Shown here one piece after another: positions 17,097-25,671 of a stretch of 64,000 nucleotides of DNA. The translations under genes and the position numbers were made by a program. Each line of letters starts with the position of its first letter. Positions within the stretch are counted from its first letter, which is position 1. The stretch comes from Paenibacillus terricola (GTDB lineage Bacteria; Bacillota; Bacilli; Paenibacillales; Paenibacillaceae). Below the pieces are notes generated by a model, which was given only the letters and a program-made list of their open reading frames with translations, was not told where the DNA came from and made no database searches. The stretch is from contig NZ_JACXZA010000005.1 in assembly GCF_014779765.1 (NCBI RefSeq), positions 186,001 to 250,000 of the forward strand, written 5' to 3'.

Positions 17097-17645
17097 CTAT
17101 TGCAGTGAATGATTAATAAATCTTTTCCCAACTAAACCAAAAACAGCAGCGCCAAACAATTGAATAATTGTTTTTACGATGATTTGTCCTAAAATCGCAT
17201 ATACTACAGCATCCCACGGCAAGAAGTTTGCTCCCAGAGGAGACAAGCCAACGATTACGAAAATAACACTATCTAAAAATCCTCCAACAATACCGGAATA
17301 AGCTACTCTCCATGCAAGTGGCAATTTCAATCTGGTATAGATTTCAGTATCCGTAGTTTCAGAGAATAAGAAGGTCAGTACCGACGCAAAGACTATCCAC
17401 AATGTATCACCCAGTAATGAGGAAGTGATTGCTGACATAACAATAGCTACACCAATTAATAAATACGTTTTCTTCCTTCCAAGATAATTCTGAACTAAAT
17501 CCCTCAAAATAAACGTTGCTCCAATAATAAATGTGCCAGCAGGTATTATAAATTCACCGAACTGAAACGGAACTGTACTTGCTGTAACAACATTTGCCGA
17601 TACAATTGCCACCAAGTATAAAAATACTACTGCGTACATCCTCAT
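17097..17645 (-). CDS. VUT/YhhQ-family queuosine precursor transporter
   Basis: 182-aa integral membrane protein with about six hydrophobic segments. It shows family features of the VUT/YhhQ group (COG1738): an early SANVVTAS, FILRDLVQNYLG, an acidic SETTDTEIYTRL loop and a C-terminal segment containing FLDSVIFVIVG. Family members import preQ0/preQ1-type precursors of queuosine. It lies 88 nt upstream of the fused dpdA on the same strand, so the natural reading is that it supplies the 7-deazaguanine base used for DNA modification. No queCDE or folE genes are in the window. The start has GAGGGG upstream. The specificity of the imported base is not shown by the sequence. Confidence 0.75.
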   Translation of the reverse strand: MRMYAVVFLYLVAIVSANVVTASTVPFQFGEFIIPAGTFIIGATFILRDLVQNYLGRKKTYLLIGVAIVMSAITSSLLGDTLWIVFASVLTFLFSETTDTEIYTRLKLPLAWRVAYSGIVGGFLDSVIFVIVGLSPLGANFLPWDAVVYAILGQIIVKTIIQLFGAAVFGLVGKRFINHSLQ

Positions 17646-17832
17646 ATTATTCTATCCCCTCGACCGTTTTCGACACTTATTATACACCAGTTACCATAAT
17701 CCAGCTACCCCTCAACATCATCCACTTCGTTCAAGGGTACTAATTAAACATACTATATATTAATCTATCAATTTCATGTTATTATAAGCAAAACAAATTA
17801 TTCCCTACATATCCTTAACAAGGAGGATTTCC

Positions 17833-18279
17833 ATGAAAAAATACGGGAAAGTTGCAGTTTTAGCCGTTCAAAAGATACATCAGGATAAAAATATCTACAC
17901 AATAGACGCCTGGACACAAGCAGCAATAGAAATATTTACAGCTCAAACTACCCGACATAAAAAGGCCTGTCCAAAAAGTACATTTCTTGGATTATGTGAA
18001 GCAGGATTAATTAAGGGTATATCCAGTGAAAATATTAAGAATAATCTGCGAAAAGATACGAATAAACAATATGCACTTATCGCTATTTCAATTCTAAAAT
18101 CAGATCCTTCTTTCGCCGAACGTCCACTTGAGCTTTGGAAAGAAATATGGAATGAGCACATCAAAGAAAACCCAATATCTCATAACTTTCAAATGGATGT
18201 TGTGACTGCACTCTGGAACAACGATCTTATTAATACAGCAACAACATCATTAGTCGATGACTTGGTTGGGGTAAATTAG
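17833..18279 (+). CDS. Small conserved hypothetical protein (DUF6979-like)
   Basis: 148 aa with AAGGAGG 7 nt before the ATG. It is soluble and helical, and it resembles a family of small Firmicute proteins (I believe DUF6979) that start KYGKVAVLAV and carry a central KKACPKSTFLGLCEAGLIKGI; this match is from memory. It is transcribed divergently from the transporter, in the AT-rich part of the window, and so marks the right edge of the Dpd island. Function unknown. The conserved Cys pair (CPK...LGLC) is the most notable feature. It may be island cargo rather than a Dpd component. Confidence 0.6.
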   Translation: MKKYGKVAVLAVQKIHQDKNIYTIDAWTQAAIEIFTAQTTRHKKACPKSTFLGLCEAGLIKGISSENIKNNLRKDTNKQYALIAISILKSDPSFAERPLELWKEIWNEHIKENPISHNFQMDVVTALWNNDLINTATTSLVDDLVGVN

Positions 18280-18304
18280 AATTATAGATTCATAGCACTA
18301 AAAA

Positions 18305-18338
18305 TGGCGTAGTTGTCATCTCTGATTCAACTACGCCA
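18305..18338. terminator. Bidirectional terminator at the island's right boundary
   Basis: TGGCGTAGTTG / CAACTACGCCA, an 11-bp perfect stem with a 12-nt loop, between two convergent genes. AT-rich flanks on both sides allow function in either direction. Confidence 0.8.
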
Positions 18339-18352
18339 ACCAACTCTTTTAC

Positions 18353-20050
18353 TCACTTATATAATGTAAGCAAAGCCACACTCTCCACATGCACCGTATG
18401 CGGGAACATATCCACCGGCGTTACTTCCACTGTCTTGTACCCACCATCTTCGAGCACTCTCAAATCCCTTGCCAGTGTCGACGGATTACACGACACATAC
18501 ACAACCCGTTCCGGTTGCATGCGGATAATCGTATCCAGCAGTGCTGGATCACAGCCCTTGCGTGGCGGATCGACGACGATGACGTCAGCCGCAATTCCTT
18601 CTTCACGCCAGCGAGGAATAACAACCTCGGAAGGCCCTGCCTCGAAGTCTGAATTCTTAATACCATTCAACTCCGCATTCCGCTTCGCATCTTCGATCGC
18701 CTCTGGCACAATCTCAACGCCATACACGCGACCAGCTTGTCGAGCGAGGAACAACGAGATCGTGCCGATCCCGCAGTACGCGTCAATTACCGTCTCTTTG
18801 CCCGTCAGTCCTGCGTACTCCACCGCTTTCCGATAAAGCGCCACCGTCTGAGCCGGATTGACCTGATAGAACGAGCGCGCGGAGATGGCGAAGCGAATGC
18901 CGTCGAGCTCATCATAAATAACGTCGCTGCCCCACAGCGTGCGGGTCTCGTCACCGAAGATCACATTCGTATCGCGCGTGTTCACGTTTTGCACGATACT
19001 ATTCACTTCCGGGAGCGCAGTGCGGATGCCCGCGATCCATTGGTCCTTGTTCGGGATATGCGTCCCATTCGTGACGAGGACAACCATCAGCTCACCTGTG
19101 ACGAAGCCTGTCCGAACGACAACGTGGCGAAGCAGGCCGCGGCCACTCTCTTCTTCGTAGGCCGTAATGCCAAGCTCCGTACCGATGCGCTTAATATGAC
19201 GCACGACTTCGTCGTTGCGCTCATGTTGGATCAGGCACGCATCCATATCAATGATGCGGTGGCTGCCCTGCGCATAGAAGCCGCCGATCAGACCTCCAGC
19301 GGCGCCGTCTTCGAGATCGGCAATCGCCATTCCGATAGGCACCTGAGCTTTGTTCCGATAGCGCCAAGGCTCGTCCATGCCTACAGTCGGGTGAACGACA
19401 ACGGAGTGAGCCGGACCATCATCTTGAGCCTCAGCTCTCGCACTTACTCCACTAAGCTCTTCCCCAACATCCTGCCCATCAAATTCCTTCACACGCGGCT
19501 TCGCAGCTTCGCCTTCCACATACAGCTTACCGATGCGCACGAGGTTGTCCACGACATGCTGCCGCTTCCAGCGAAGCTGTGCCTCGTAGCTCATATGCTG
19601 CAGCTGGCAGCCGCCGCATTGCTTGTAGATCTCGCAAGGCGCGCCGACGCGGTCGGGGCTTGTCTCGATGAGCTCGAGCAGCTTGGCGTAGCCATATTGC
19701 TTCTTCACTTTCATCACGAGCACACGCGCTTTCTCACCTGGAAGTGCGCCATGCACGAACAGCGTGAACCCATTCGCACGACCAACGCCTTCACCATCAT
19801 GCGTCAGACCAATAATGTCGACGACGTACTCTTCATTCTTGGATACTGGAGCATCGACAACCGTCGCCGCTGACATCCGACCTCCATTACGCCCGCCATT
19901 GCGTCCACCGTTACGACCATCACGCCGACCTTCACTTCTCTCGAAGCTGCTACCTGCTTCCGCGCTCCGGCCTCGTCCGCCTGCTCCGCCAGTCGAGCCT
20001 CCAAACTTCTTATTCCCTGCCGCCGCAGACGGCCTGCCCTTCTTCGTCAT
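18353..20050 (-). CDS. rlmD: 23S rRNA (uracil-5-)-methyltransferase, RlmD/RumA family
   Basis: About 565 aa. After a glycine/arginine-rich N-terminal extension of about 70 residues ([11 protein letters not shown] repeats) comes a TRAM domain. It is followed by the iron-sulfur cysteines [10 protein letters not shown] with a fourth Cys in DACLIQ, and a SAM-dependent methyltransferase domain with [17 protein letters not shown] and the catalytic Cys in [13 protein letters not shown]. It makes 5-methyluridine in 23S rRNA from SAM. A linker of about 35 acidic residues is inserted after the iron-sulfur region. The low-complexity extension is probably an RNA-binding tail. Start taken at ATG 20050; a GTG four codons upstream is an alternative. 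Confidence 0.85.
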   Translation of the reverse strand: MTKKGRPSAAAGNKKFGGSTGGAGGRGRSAEAGSSFERSEGRRDGRNGGRNGGRNGGRMSAATVVDAPVSKNEEYVVDIIGLTHDGEGVGRANGFTLFVHGALPGEKARVLVMKVKKQYGYAKLLELIETSPDRVGAPCEIYKQCGGCQLQHMSYEAQLRWKRQHVVDNLVRIGKLYVEGEAAKPRVKEFDGQDVGEELSGVSARAEAQDDGPAHSVVVHPTVGMDEPWRYRNKAQVPIGMAIADLEDGAAGGLIGGFYAQGSHRIIDMDACLIQHERNDEVVRHIKRIGTELGITAYEEESGRGLLRHVVVRTGFVTGELMVVLVTNGTHIPNKDQWIAGIRTALPEVNSIVQNVNTRDTNVIFGDETRTLWGSDVIYDELDGIRFAISARSFYQVNPAQTVALYRKAVEYAGLTGKETVIDAYCGIGTISLFLARQAGRVYGVEIVPEAIEDAKRNAELNGIKNSDFEAGPSEVVIPRWREEGIAADVIVVDPPRKGCDPALLDTIIRMQPERVVYVSCNPSTLARDLRVLEDGGYKTVEVTPVDMFPHTVHVESVALLTLYK

Positions 20051-20239
20051 CCGTTTCAACACTCCGCTCTACTAGCATCATCTCACCCGGATAGGGTGAA
20101 TATATACAAAAACCGCCATCCTCCGCGCAACCGCATCAGCGGCCACCGCGCGGCAGGATAGCGATATTACACTAGCACGCCATATTCCATTGTACCTCAT
20201 CACGCGCCGATTAGGCATTCCCAATTGTTCTCGGATGCA

Positions 20240-21163
20240 CTACCGATAAGTCGAAGTCCCCGACTCATCGACAAAAATATTCAAATGGCTCGGCAGCAGC
20301 GAGAACGTGCACGGCAGCGTGCCGCCGTATTCACCATCAAGGTTAAGCTGTACATAGTCCGCCGTCGTCACCTGCAGATGATCCGTCCGCAGGTGAACCA
20401 CATGCGGATCGTTCAGATGCTCGCCGCGCAGCGCCATCGTCGCGATACGGATAAATTCTGGCAGGTTGCATTTGCGCAAAATAACAACGTCGAACATCCC
20501 GTCATCGAAGCTCGCGTCCGGCGCCAGCTTCTCGAAGCCTGCGACGGAGTTGCTGTTGCAGATAAGGAACAACATGATCTCCTCGTGAATTTCATCGTGA
20601 CCGCGCGCTTGAATGCGCAGCTCGGTCGGGCGAAGCCGGGTCATTTTCTCCAGACCCTTCATATAATAGGCGAGCTGGCCGATCATCGTCTTCAGCTTGC
20701 TCGGCACCTCATAGGTCAGCTCCGTCAGAGAGCCACCGCCCGCAATATTAATGAAGTAACGATTATTCGCCACGCCGACGTCGATCGGGCGCGAATAACC
20801 TTCAATAATAAGGTCGCACGCATACTCCCAGTTTTTCGGGATACCAAGTGCGCGAGCGAAGTCGTTCGTTGTTCCGAGTGGCAAAATGCCCAGCGGAGGC
20901 CGGTTCGGCTTATCCGCCAGCCCGTTGATCACTTCATACAGCGTGCCGTCGCCGCCCGCCGCAATGATCAGATCATAGCCGCGCTCGCAAGCTTCCGCCG
21001 CCGCCAGTGAAGCATCGCCGGCTCCCGACGTCGCATGCGTGCTCGTCTCGATGCCGCCGCGCTCCAGACGCTGCAGTAGTTCCGGCAGACGCCGTTTGAT
21101 TTCTTCCCGACCCGAAGTCGGGTTATAGATTAATCTTGCCCTTCTAATGTTACCGTAAGACAT
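20240..21163 (-). CDS. dagK: Diacylglycerol kinase DagK
   Basis: 307 aa, start preceded by GGAGGTGTAAGGC. It contains the DAGK catalytic signature AAGGDGT, then LPLGTTNDFARALG, and a C-terminal beta-domain with ISNSVAG-like CNSNSVAGFEKLAPDA and DDGMFDV. The enzyme phosphorylates diacylglycerol to phosphatidic acid at the inner face of the membrane, recycling lipid released by lipoteichoic acid synthesis. It follows the CbiX-like gene with 3 nt between stop and start, suggesting an operon yerC-cbiX-dagK. Confidence 0.9.
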   Translation of the reverse strand: MSYGNIRRARLIYNPTSGREEIKRRLPELLQRLERGGIETSTHATSGAGDASLAAAEACERGYDLIIAAGGDGTLYEVINGLADKPNRPPLGILPLGTTNDFARALGIPKNWEYACDLIIEGYSRPIDVGVANNRYFINIAGGGSLTELTYEVPSKLKTMIGQLAYYMKGLEKMTRLRPTELRIQARGHDEIHEEIMLFLICNSNSVAGFEKLAPDASFDDGMFDVVILRKCNLPEFIRIATMALRGEHLNDPHVVHLRTDHLQVTTADYVQLNLDGEYGGTLPCTFSLLPSHLNIFVDESGTSTYR

Positions 21164-21166
21164 GCC

Positions 21167-21997
21167 TTACACCTCCAACCCGCGCAGCCATTGGAGCGAC
21201 TGCCGGACCATCCAACGCGCCACTGCCGAATCAGGCAGCAGCGCTTTGCCGTTATACCGATAGTTGTGCCCCGTCAGCCTTGACGGAATTACCGTTGTCG
21301 TAAAATAACCACTGCTCAGGAACAACGGCGCCACCAGCACCGTCTCCTGCGGTTGTTCTTCGAGCATCTCGCCAAGAACACCTGATGCTTCATTAGGCAG
21401 CAGCATTGCAGTCCGCGCACGGGCAAGCCCGCCAAGCGCACGTACCTGTTCTGCCAGCATACGCATGCCGCGCTCATACCGTTCATAGAACCCCGCTAGA
21501 TCATTGCCATGCGCAATGAGCAGCAACGATTCCTGCGACGGGTTGTCCGACAGCTCCTGCAGATTGCTCCACAACCGCTGTGCGATCTCCTCGTCGGCAT
21601 CGATCGGTACGCCCATCGTCACCCGAATGCCGTCCGGCACATGGAAAGGTTCCATATCGCCTTCATAGTCAGGTATACCACGCGGGAATCCGAACGACTG
21701 CGCAATATCTTCCACATGCGTACTGCCCGAAGATATAAATAAAGGAAGCACGAAAAGGTCGGTAACGCCAGCGGCGGCCAACCGATCCACACCATCTTGA
21801 ATGAGTCTGCCTTCGACAAGCTCGAGATATGAAGCTTCGAACAACACTTCACTCGAGACCTCCGACTGCAAGCTGCTGCCATCTGCAGCAAGTTGCTTAG
21901 CTACAGCGTCGGCCGCTTCAGCAGCCGATTCGTCAACAAGCCGTACCCATTCCGCCAACCGCGATCCGTGACTGATAATAAGAATGCCTGGCTTCAT
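21167..21997 (-). CDS. CbiX/sirohydrochlorin chelatase-like protein
   Basis: 276 aa with two tandem CbiX-type halves. The first opens ILIISHGSR and contains VLPLFISSGSTHVEDI; the second contains LLLIAHGNDLAGFYERYERG and VAPLFLSSGYFTTTVIP. Family members insert cobalt or iron into sirohydrochlorin, using histidines at the ends of strands (HGSR, SGSTHVEDI). In the second half the latter His is missing (SSGYFTTT), so that half may be structural. No other cobalamin or siroheme genes are nearby; it sits with dagK and yerC. The metal and substrate are not determined by sequence. Confidence 0.75.
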   Translation of the reverse strand: MKPGILIISHGSRLAEWVRLVDESAAEAADAVAKQLAADGSSLQSEVSSEVLFEASYLELVEGRLIQDGVDRLAAAGVTDLFVLPLFISSGSTHVEDIAQSFGFPRGIPDYEGDMEPFHVPDGIRVTMGVPIDADEEIAQRLWSNLQELSDNPSQESLLLIAHGNDLAGFYERYERGMRMLAEQVRALGGLARARTAMLLPNEASGVLGEMLEEQPQETVLVAPLFLSSGYFTTTVIPSRLTGHNYRYNGKALLPDSAVARWMVRQSLQWLRGLEV

Positions 21998-22000
21998 ACG

Positions 22001-22291
22001 TTAGCGACCCAGACGCTCCAGCGTCATTTTGTACCCGTCGTTGCCGTAGTTCAAGCAGCGCTTCACCCGAGAGATCGTCGCCGTGCTCGCACCCGTCTCC
22101 GCTTCGATCTGGCTATATGTCTGGCCTTTGCCCAGCATACGTGCCACCTCAAGCCGCTGCGACAGCGATTGAATCTCGTTCACCGTGCACAAATCATCAA
22201 AGAATATATAGCATTCCTCTACTGTCTTCAGCGTAAGAACCGCCTCGAACAGCTGGTCAATCGCTTTATCGTTCAGCTTCTTCAGCTGCAT
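22001..22291 (-). CDS. yerC: YerC/YecD TrpR-related regulator
   Basis: 96 aa from ATG 22291 (AGGGG 8 nt upstream); a GTG three codons earlier is an alternative. It has the TrpR-like helical fold of the YerC/YecD family, with SLSQRLEVARMLGKGQTY and a helix-turn-helix ending ETGASTATISRVKRCL. It probably binds DNA. It is the first gene of the yerC-cbiX-dagK group. Confidence 0.85.
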   Translation of the reverse strand: MQLKKLNDKAIDQLFEAVLTLKTVEECYIFFDDLCTVNEIQSLSQRLEVARMLGKGQTYSQIEAETGASTATISRVKRCLNYGNDGYKMTLERLGR

Positions 22292-22504
22292 GCGCGTCAC
22301 CCCTATAAGGTATGAGAACTAATCTACTCAATTGTAAAGCGTACGTTACGTATAATCAAGCGCTAACGCATTCACGCATTAACGGATGGAAGGGCCTAGC
22401 TATGTGAAAAATGCTTCAAAAAAAGGGCATTCGTCCAGTCCGTATGTTCGCCTATGCCATACAATGTACTAAGCATTAGTCTATCGACAAAGGTTGTGAT
22501 CGAC

Positions 22505-23158
22505 GTGAACGTGCGCAATGGCCCGCCTCAAGGCTATCCGCCGCACCCCTACTACGACCCCTACGCTAGGCAAAATTCGCCCTTCCCCGGCATCAATGAA
22601 CCTGGACCTGGACCGTTCGGATTCGGGGGCGGCTTACAAAGCGGGGGCGTGCCCGGTGGTCCGGCACCCTCTCATAAGACATCTGGTGCAGCTGCAGCTG
22701 AGAACCTGCTCGAAGGCGCCGCCAAATCCTCCTTGCCCGTTGTCGCCAATGCGGCCGAACTTGCTGAGATTGTAGAACCGGTCGAGGGTAAGGCAGGTAA
22801 GAAAGAGAAAGGCGGCCTCTTGGCCAATTTCTCGCTCGATAAGATCGGTGAGCTCAAAGGGGTTGTCGACCGTCTGGGCGGGATTGACGGTATCCTCAAC
22901 AGCGTAGGCAAGATGCAGAAAGTGGTTACCAACTTACAGCAGATGGCACCGCTCATCAAGGTGCTTGCGGGATCGTTCAAGAAGGAGTCCAAATCTTCGC
23001 AGAAGTCTTACGACGACGATGATGACATCATCGTAAGACCCAAACGCCGCAAGCGGCGCAAACCCGGCGGCGGCAAAGGCCGCAAGCCAGGCGCTGCAGG
23101 CGCAGCCATGAAAGGCAGCGGACCACGTCCGCGGCCCAACGCCAAGAAGACCCGTTGA
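22505..23158 (+). CDS. Proline/glycine- and lysine-rich hypothetical protein
   Basis: About 217 aa. I prefer GTG 22505 as start because AAAGG lies about 12 nt upstream and the protein then opens NVRNGPPQGYPP; an in-frame ATG at 22454 is possible. Three parts are visible: a Pro/Gly/Tyr-rich N-terminus, a central helical segment (KGVVDRLGGIDGILNSVGKM followed by QKVVTNLQQMAPLIKVL), and a C-terminus with five aspartates followed by an Arg/Lys/Gly-rich tail. There is no signal peptide. The layout recalls small sporulation or coat-associated proteins of Firmicutes such as the VrrA/YqfQ type, but I cannot assign a function. It is followed by a strong terminator overlapping its last codons. Confidence 0.6.
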   Translation: MNVRNGPPQGYPPHPYYDPYARQNSPFPGINEPGPGPFGFGGGLQSGGVPGGPAPSHKTSGAAAAENLLEGAAKSSLPVVANAAELAEIVEPVEGKAGKKEKGGLLANFSLDKIGELKGVVDRLGGIDGILNSVGKMQKVVTNLQQMAPLIKVLAGSFKKESKSSQKSYDDDDDIIVRPKRRKRRKPGGGKGRKPGAAGAAMKGSGPRPRPNAKKTR

Positions 23159-23175
23159 CATCGGGTCTTCTTGGC
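23141..23175 (+). terminator. Terminator of the Pro/Gly-rich gene
   Basis: 14-bp perfect stem (GCCAAGAAGACCCG and its complement) around a 7-nt loop; the 5' arm encodes the last residues. Confidence 0.7.
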
Positions 23176-23193
23176 TGTTCCGGCACACACAAA

Positions 23194-23223
23194 CAAGAGG
23201 CTCAGCATCTGCCGAGCCTCTTG
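23194..23223 (-). terminator. Terminator of the SLH protein gene
   Basis: CAAGAGGCTC / GAGCCTCTTG, a 10-bp stem just after the convergent SLH gene; the minus strand continues with TTTG. Confidence 0.65.
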
Positions 23224-23264
23224 GTATATGAATTCTCCACTATCCCCGTGTGCTTAACCCGCGC

Positions 23265-24785
23265 TTACTTCGCAGCCAGCGTTACGTTGCTCGTCGTTAC
23301 TGCCCATGTGCCAACCGGCTTCACGGTGTAAGTAACGCCGTCTTTCAACTCGCCGCCGTTCTGTACGTCGAAGATGCCCGTTGCGCCTTTGCGCGTCTGC
23401 ACACGGTACTGCGCTGTAAGCTTCGAGCCGTCGGAGCCTTCAAGCGTCACCGAGCGGAACGCGAACAGCTCGTCCCCTGGATCCTGCGCCAACGTTACCG
23501 TCAGCGTCTTCGAATCCGTCTTCTGTGCCGAAGCGATCGTCAGCGGAGCAATCGGCTGCGCTACGAACGACGGCTGCTTCACCGTGAACCAGTCTGCGGA
23601 GACGGTGTAGCGAACGCCTGGCTGCAGCGTCTTGCCTGCTGGCAGACGGAACTTCGGCTCTTGCTTGCCGTCCGTCGATTGCGTGTAACCGACGTAGTTA
23701 ACCTTGATTGGCTCGCCGCCTTCTGGCGTCAGCACAGCCGTCCGGTTGCGCAGCGACGAAATAATTTGCAGCGTCTGGCCGTTATGCTTGTTGCCTTCCT
23801 CCAGCACAATTGCGTCAGCGCCGCGTCCGCCTGCATAAGCAGCGATGACATAACCGTAGTCGACAACGCCATCGCTCAACAGCGCTTCAACCTCGAACGT
23901 ATCGTTCGTCACTTGGCGCGTATCGTTAAGGCGGATGAGTTCTCCGCTGCCGGTGAAGGAAAGCGTCTGGCTGCCTTTGTACGTCAGCGTGTACGTGCGG
24001 CCCTCTTCCATCATCGTAACGGGCACGATGTATTGGTTGACGGAGCCTGTCTTCAACCGCGGTTGGTTGACGATCGTCAGACCGCCGTCGAACTTAAATG
24101 TCTCTGCCGATTTCTCGATCGTCTCGTCGTCCAGCGTCATCGGCTGGTTCATCGTTACTTCAAGCGCGATGCCGTCCAGTGCGCGTACTGATACGATGCG
24201 AGCATCCGCAGCACGTACGGACTGCTCAGCTTTCACGAGCAGGCGCGCCGTCTCGCCGCGTGTTGCATTTGCTTTGCCGTCAGCTACGCTGGACAACCAG
24301 CTTGTAAGCGACAGCGTATCTCGTTGCAGCGCCTTCGCCGCCATGACTGCCAGTTCGCTCTCAGATACCGGTTGGTTCGGATTGAACTTGCCGTCCTTCA
24401 CATCGATCAAGCCGTTCGCGATCGCCGTGTTCACGAACGAGACGTACCATTTGCCGCTATGCTCGGAACCGAGCGATAAAGCAGCACCGTTAACTGGCTT
24501 CAGATCAAGTGCCAGCACGAGCAGCTTAGCCGCTTCGGCCCGTGTAACCGGTTGGTTCGGACGAAGCGAACCATTCTCATAACCTTGGATGACGCCCTGT
24601 GCAGCCAATTGCTGTATCGCTTCACGAACTGCCGCATCCATCGTTTCCGTCGACGCCTTAGTTGCAACCGCAACCGGTGCTGCCGATGCGTATCCAGGCA
24701 CAATCGCCGCCGCCGAGATCGCTGCCGCGAGCGTCCATACCGCCAGTCGGCGTGGTTCCTTCATTCCTTGTACTTTCTTCGTCAT
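23265..24785 (-). CDS. Secreted SLH-domain surface protein
   Basis: 506 aa from ATG 24785, chosen because GGAGG lies 8 nt upstream; the longer frame has no ribosome site. It has a signal peptide (basic KKVQGMKEPRR, then LAVWTLAAAISAAAIVPG, cleaved after ASA). Two or three S-layer homology repeats cover about residues 45-200 (GVIQGYENGSLRPNQPVTRAEA, NGLIDVKDGKFNPNQPVSE) and probably bind pyruvylated cell-wall polymer. The rest is beta-sandwich-like, with FN3-type segments such as TYTLTYKGSQTL. No catalytic motif is visible. It probably forms part of the cell surface. It lies downstream of a two-component system that may control it. Confidence 0.8.
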   Translation of the reverse strand: MTKKVQGMKEPRRLAVWTLAAAISAAAIVPGYASAAPVAVATKASTETMDAAVREAIQQLAAQGVIQGYENGSLRPNQPVTRAEAAKLLVLALDLKPVNGAALSLGSEHSGKWYVSFVNTAIANGLIDVKDGKFNPNQPVSESELAVMAAKALQRDTLSLTSWLSSVADGKANATRGETARLLVKAEQSVRAADARIVSVRALDGIALEVTMNQPMTLDDETIEKSAETFKFDGGLTIVNQPRLKTGSVNQYIVPVTMMEEGRTYTLTYKGSQTLSFTGSGELIRLNDTRQVTNDTFEVEALLSDGVVDYGYVIAAYAGGRGADAIVLEEGNKHNGQTLQIISSLRNRTAVLTPEGGEPIKVNYVGYTQSTDGKQEPKFRLPAGKTLQPGVRYTVSADWFTVKQPSFVAQPIAPLTIASAQKTDSKTLTVTLAQDPGDELFAFRSVTLEGSDGSKLTAQYRVQTRKGATGIFDVQNGGELKDGVTYTVKPVGTWAVTTSNVTLAAK

Positions 24786-24885
24786 TGTCGTTTCCTCCCG
24801 TGCGTGATTATGATGAGCGCTGAGCGCTTGCATTCCACTTGCTTGCATCCATCATACCGCCGAGGGTTGAACGTTTCTGAAACAG

Positions 24886-24922
24886 CCGATTAACTTTTTA
24901 TAAACAAGCCGATAACTTTTTG
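24886..24922 (-). promoter_or_regulatory. Tandem repeats upstream of the SLH protein gene
   Basis: CCGATTAACTTTTT at 24886 and CCGATAACTTTTT at 24909 (plus strand), 23 bp apart, lie 100-140 nt upstream of the SLH gene. Tandem sites of this sort suit OmpR-type regulators, and one is encoded next door. Confidence 0.35.
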
Positions 24923-24972
24923 CGAACGAGGTAGAGGCGATCAATCGCTTCTATCTCTCGCGAACTACCAGC

Positions 24973-25671
24973 CTACACCGTAAACCGATAACCCGCTCCC
25001 CATACCGTCTCGATAAACTGCGGGTTGGATGGTACGGCCTCGATCTTCTCCCGCACTCTGCGGATATGGACCGCGACAGTCGCAATATCGCCAGCCGAAT
25101 CGAACCCCCATAGACGCTCGAACAGCTCTTCCTTGCTGAACACCCGATTCGGATTCGCCGCCATGAAGGCGAGCACATCGAACTCGCGTGCTGGCAGAAT
25201 CACTTCTTCCCCTCGGACATAGACGCGCCTCGACGCTTTGTCGATGACAAGCTCGCGCACCTTGATCTGATCCTGCTCCGGCTCAGCGGCAGCAGCGCGG
25301 CTCGCGAATCGCTCATACCGTGCGAGATGCGCCTTCGCTCTTGCGATCAGCTCGCTTGGGCTGAACGGCTTCGTGATATAATCGTCGGCGCCAAGGCCGA
25401 AGCTTCGTATTTTATCGATCTCCTCGTCGCGAGCGGACACGATCAGAATCGGCACATCCAGCTTGTCCCGAATAGCGCGGCATACGTCCAGCCCGCTGGT
25501 TCCCGGTAGATTCAGGTCGAGCAGAATCAAGTCATAGCTGCCGGACAACGCCATCGCGAGCCCTTCCGCTCCGTCATGCACCAGATCAGCCGCAAACCCA
25601 TGCAGTTCGAAATAATCCCGCTCCAGCTCCGCGATCGGCTTCTCGTCCTCGATAATCAAAACCCGTTTCAT
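24973..25671 (-). CDS. OmpR-family response regulator
   Basis: 232 aa. The receiver domain holds the acidic pair in IIEDE, the phospho-acceptor Asp in LILLDLNLPG and Lys in ITKPFSP. A winged-helix DNA-binding domain follows (LPAREFDVLAFMAANPNRVFS, then TVAVHIRRVREKIE and VWGAGYRF). The start overlaps the kinase stop by 4 nt (ATGA), so the pair is co-translated. Confidence 0.9.
   Translation of the reverse strand: MKRVLIIEDEKPIAELERDYFELHGFAADLVHDGAEGLAMALSGSYDLILLDLNLPGTSGLDVCRAIRDKLDVPILIVSARDEEIDKIRSFGLGADDYITKPFSPSELIARAKAHLARYERFASRAAAAEPEQDQIKVRELVIDKASRRVYVRGEEVILPAREFDVLAFMAANPNRVFSKEELFERLWGFDSAGDIATVAVHIRRVREKIEAVPSNPQFIETVWGAGYRFTV

Noticed and set aside
18737-19873. 378-codon open frame antisense to the rRNA methyltransferase
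   Set aside because: Shadow of the real gene; composition is not protein-like.
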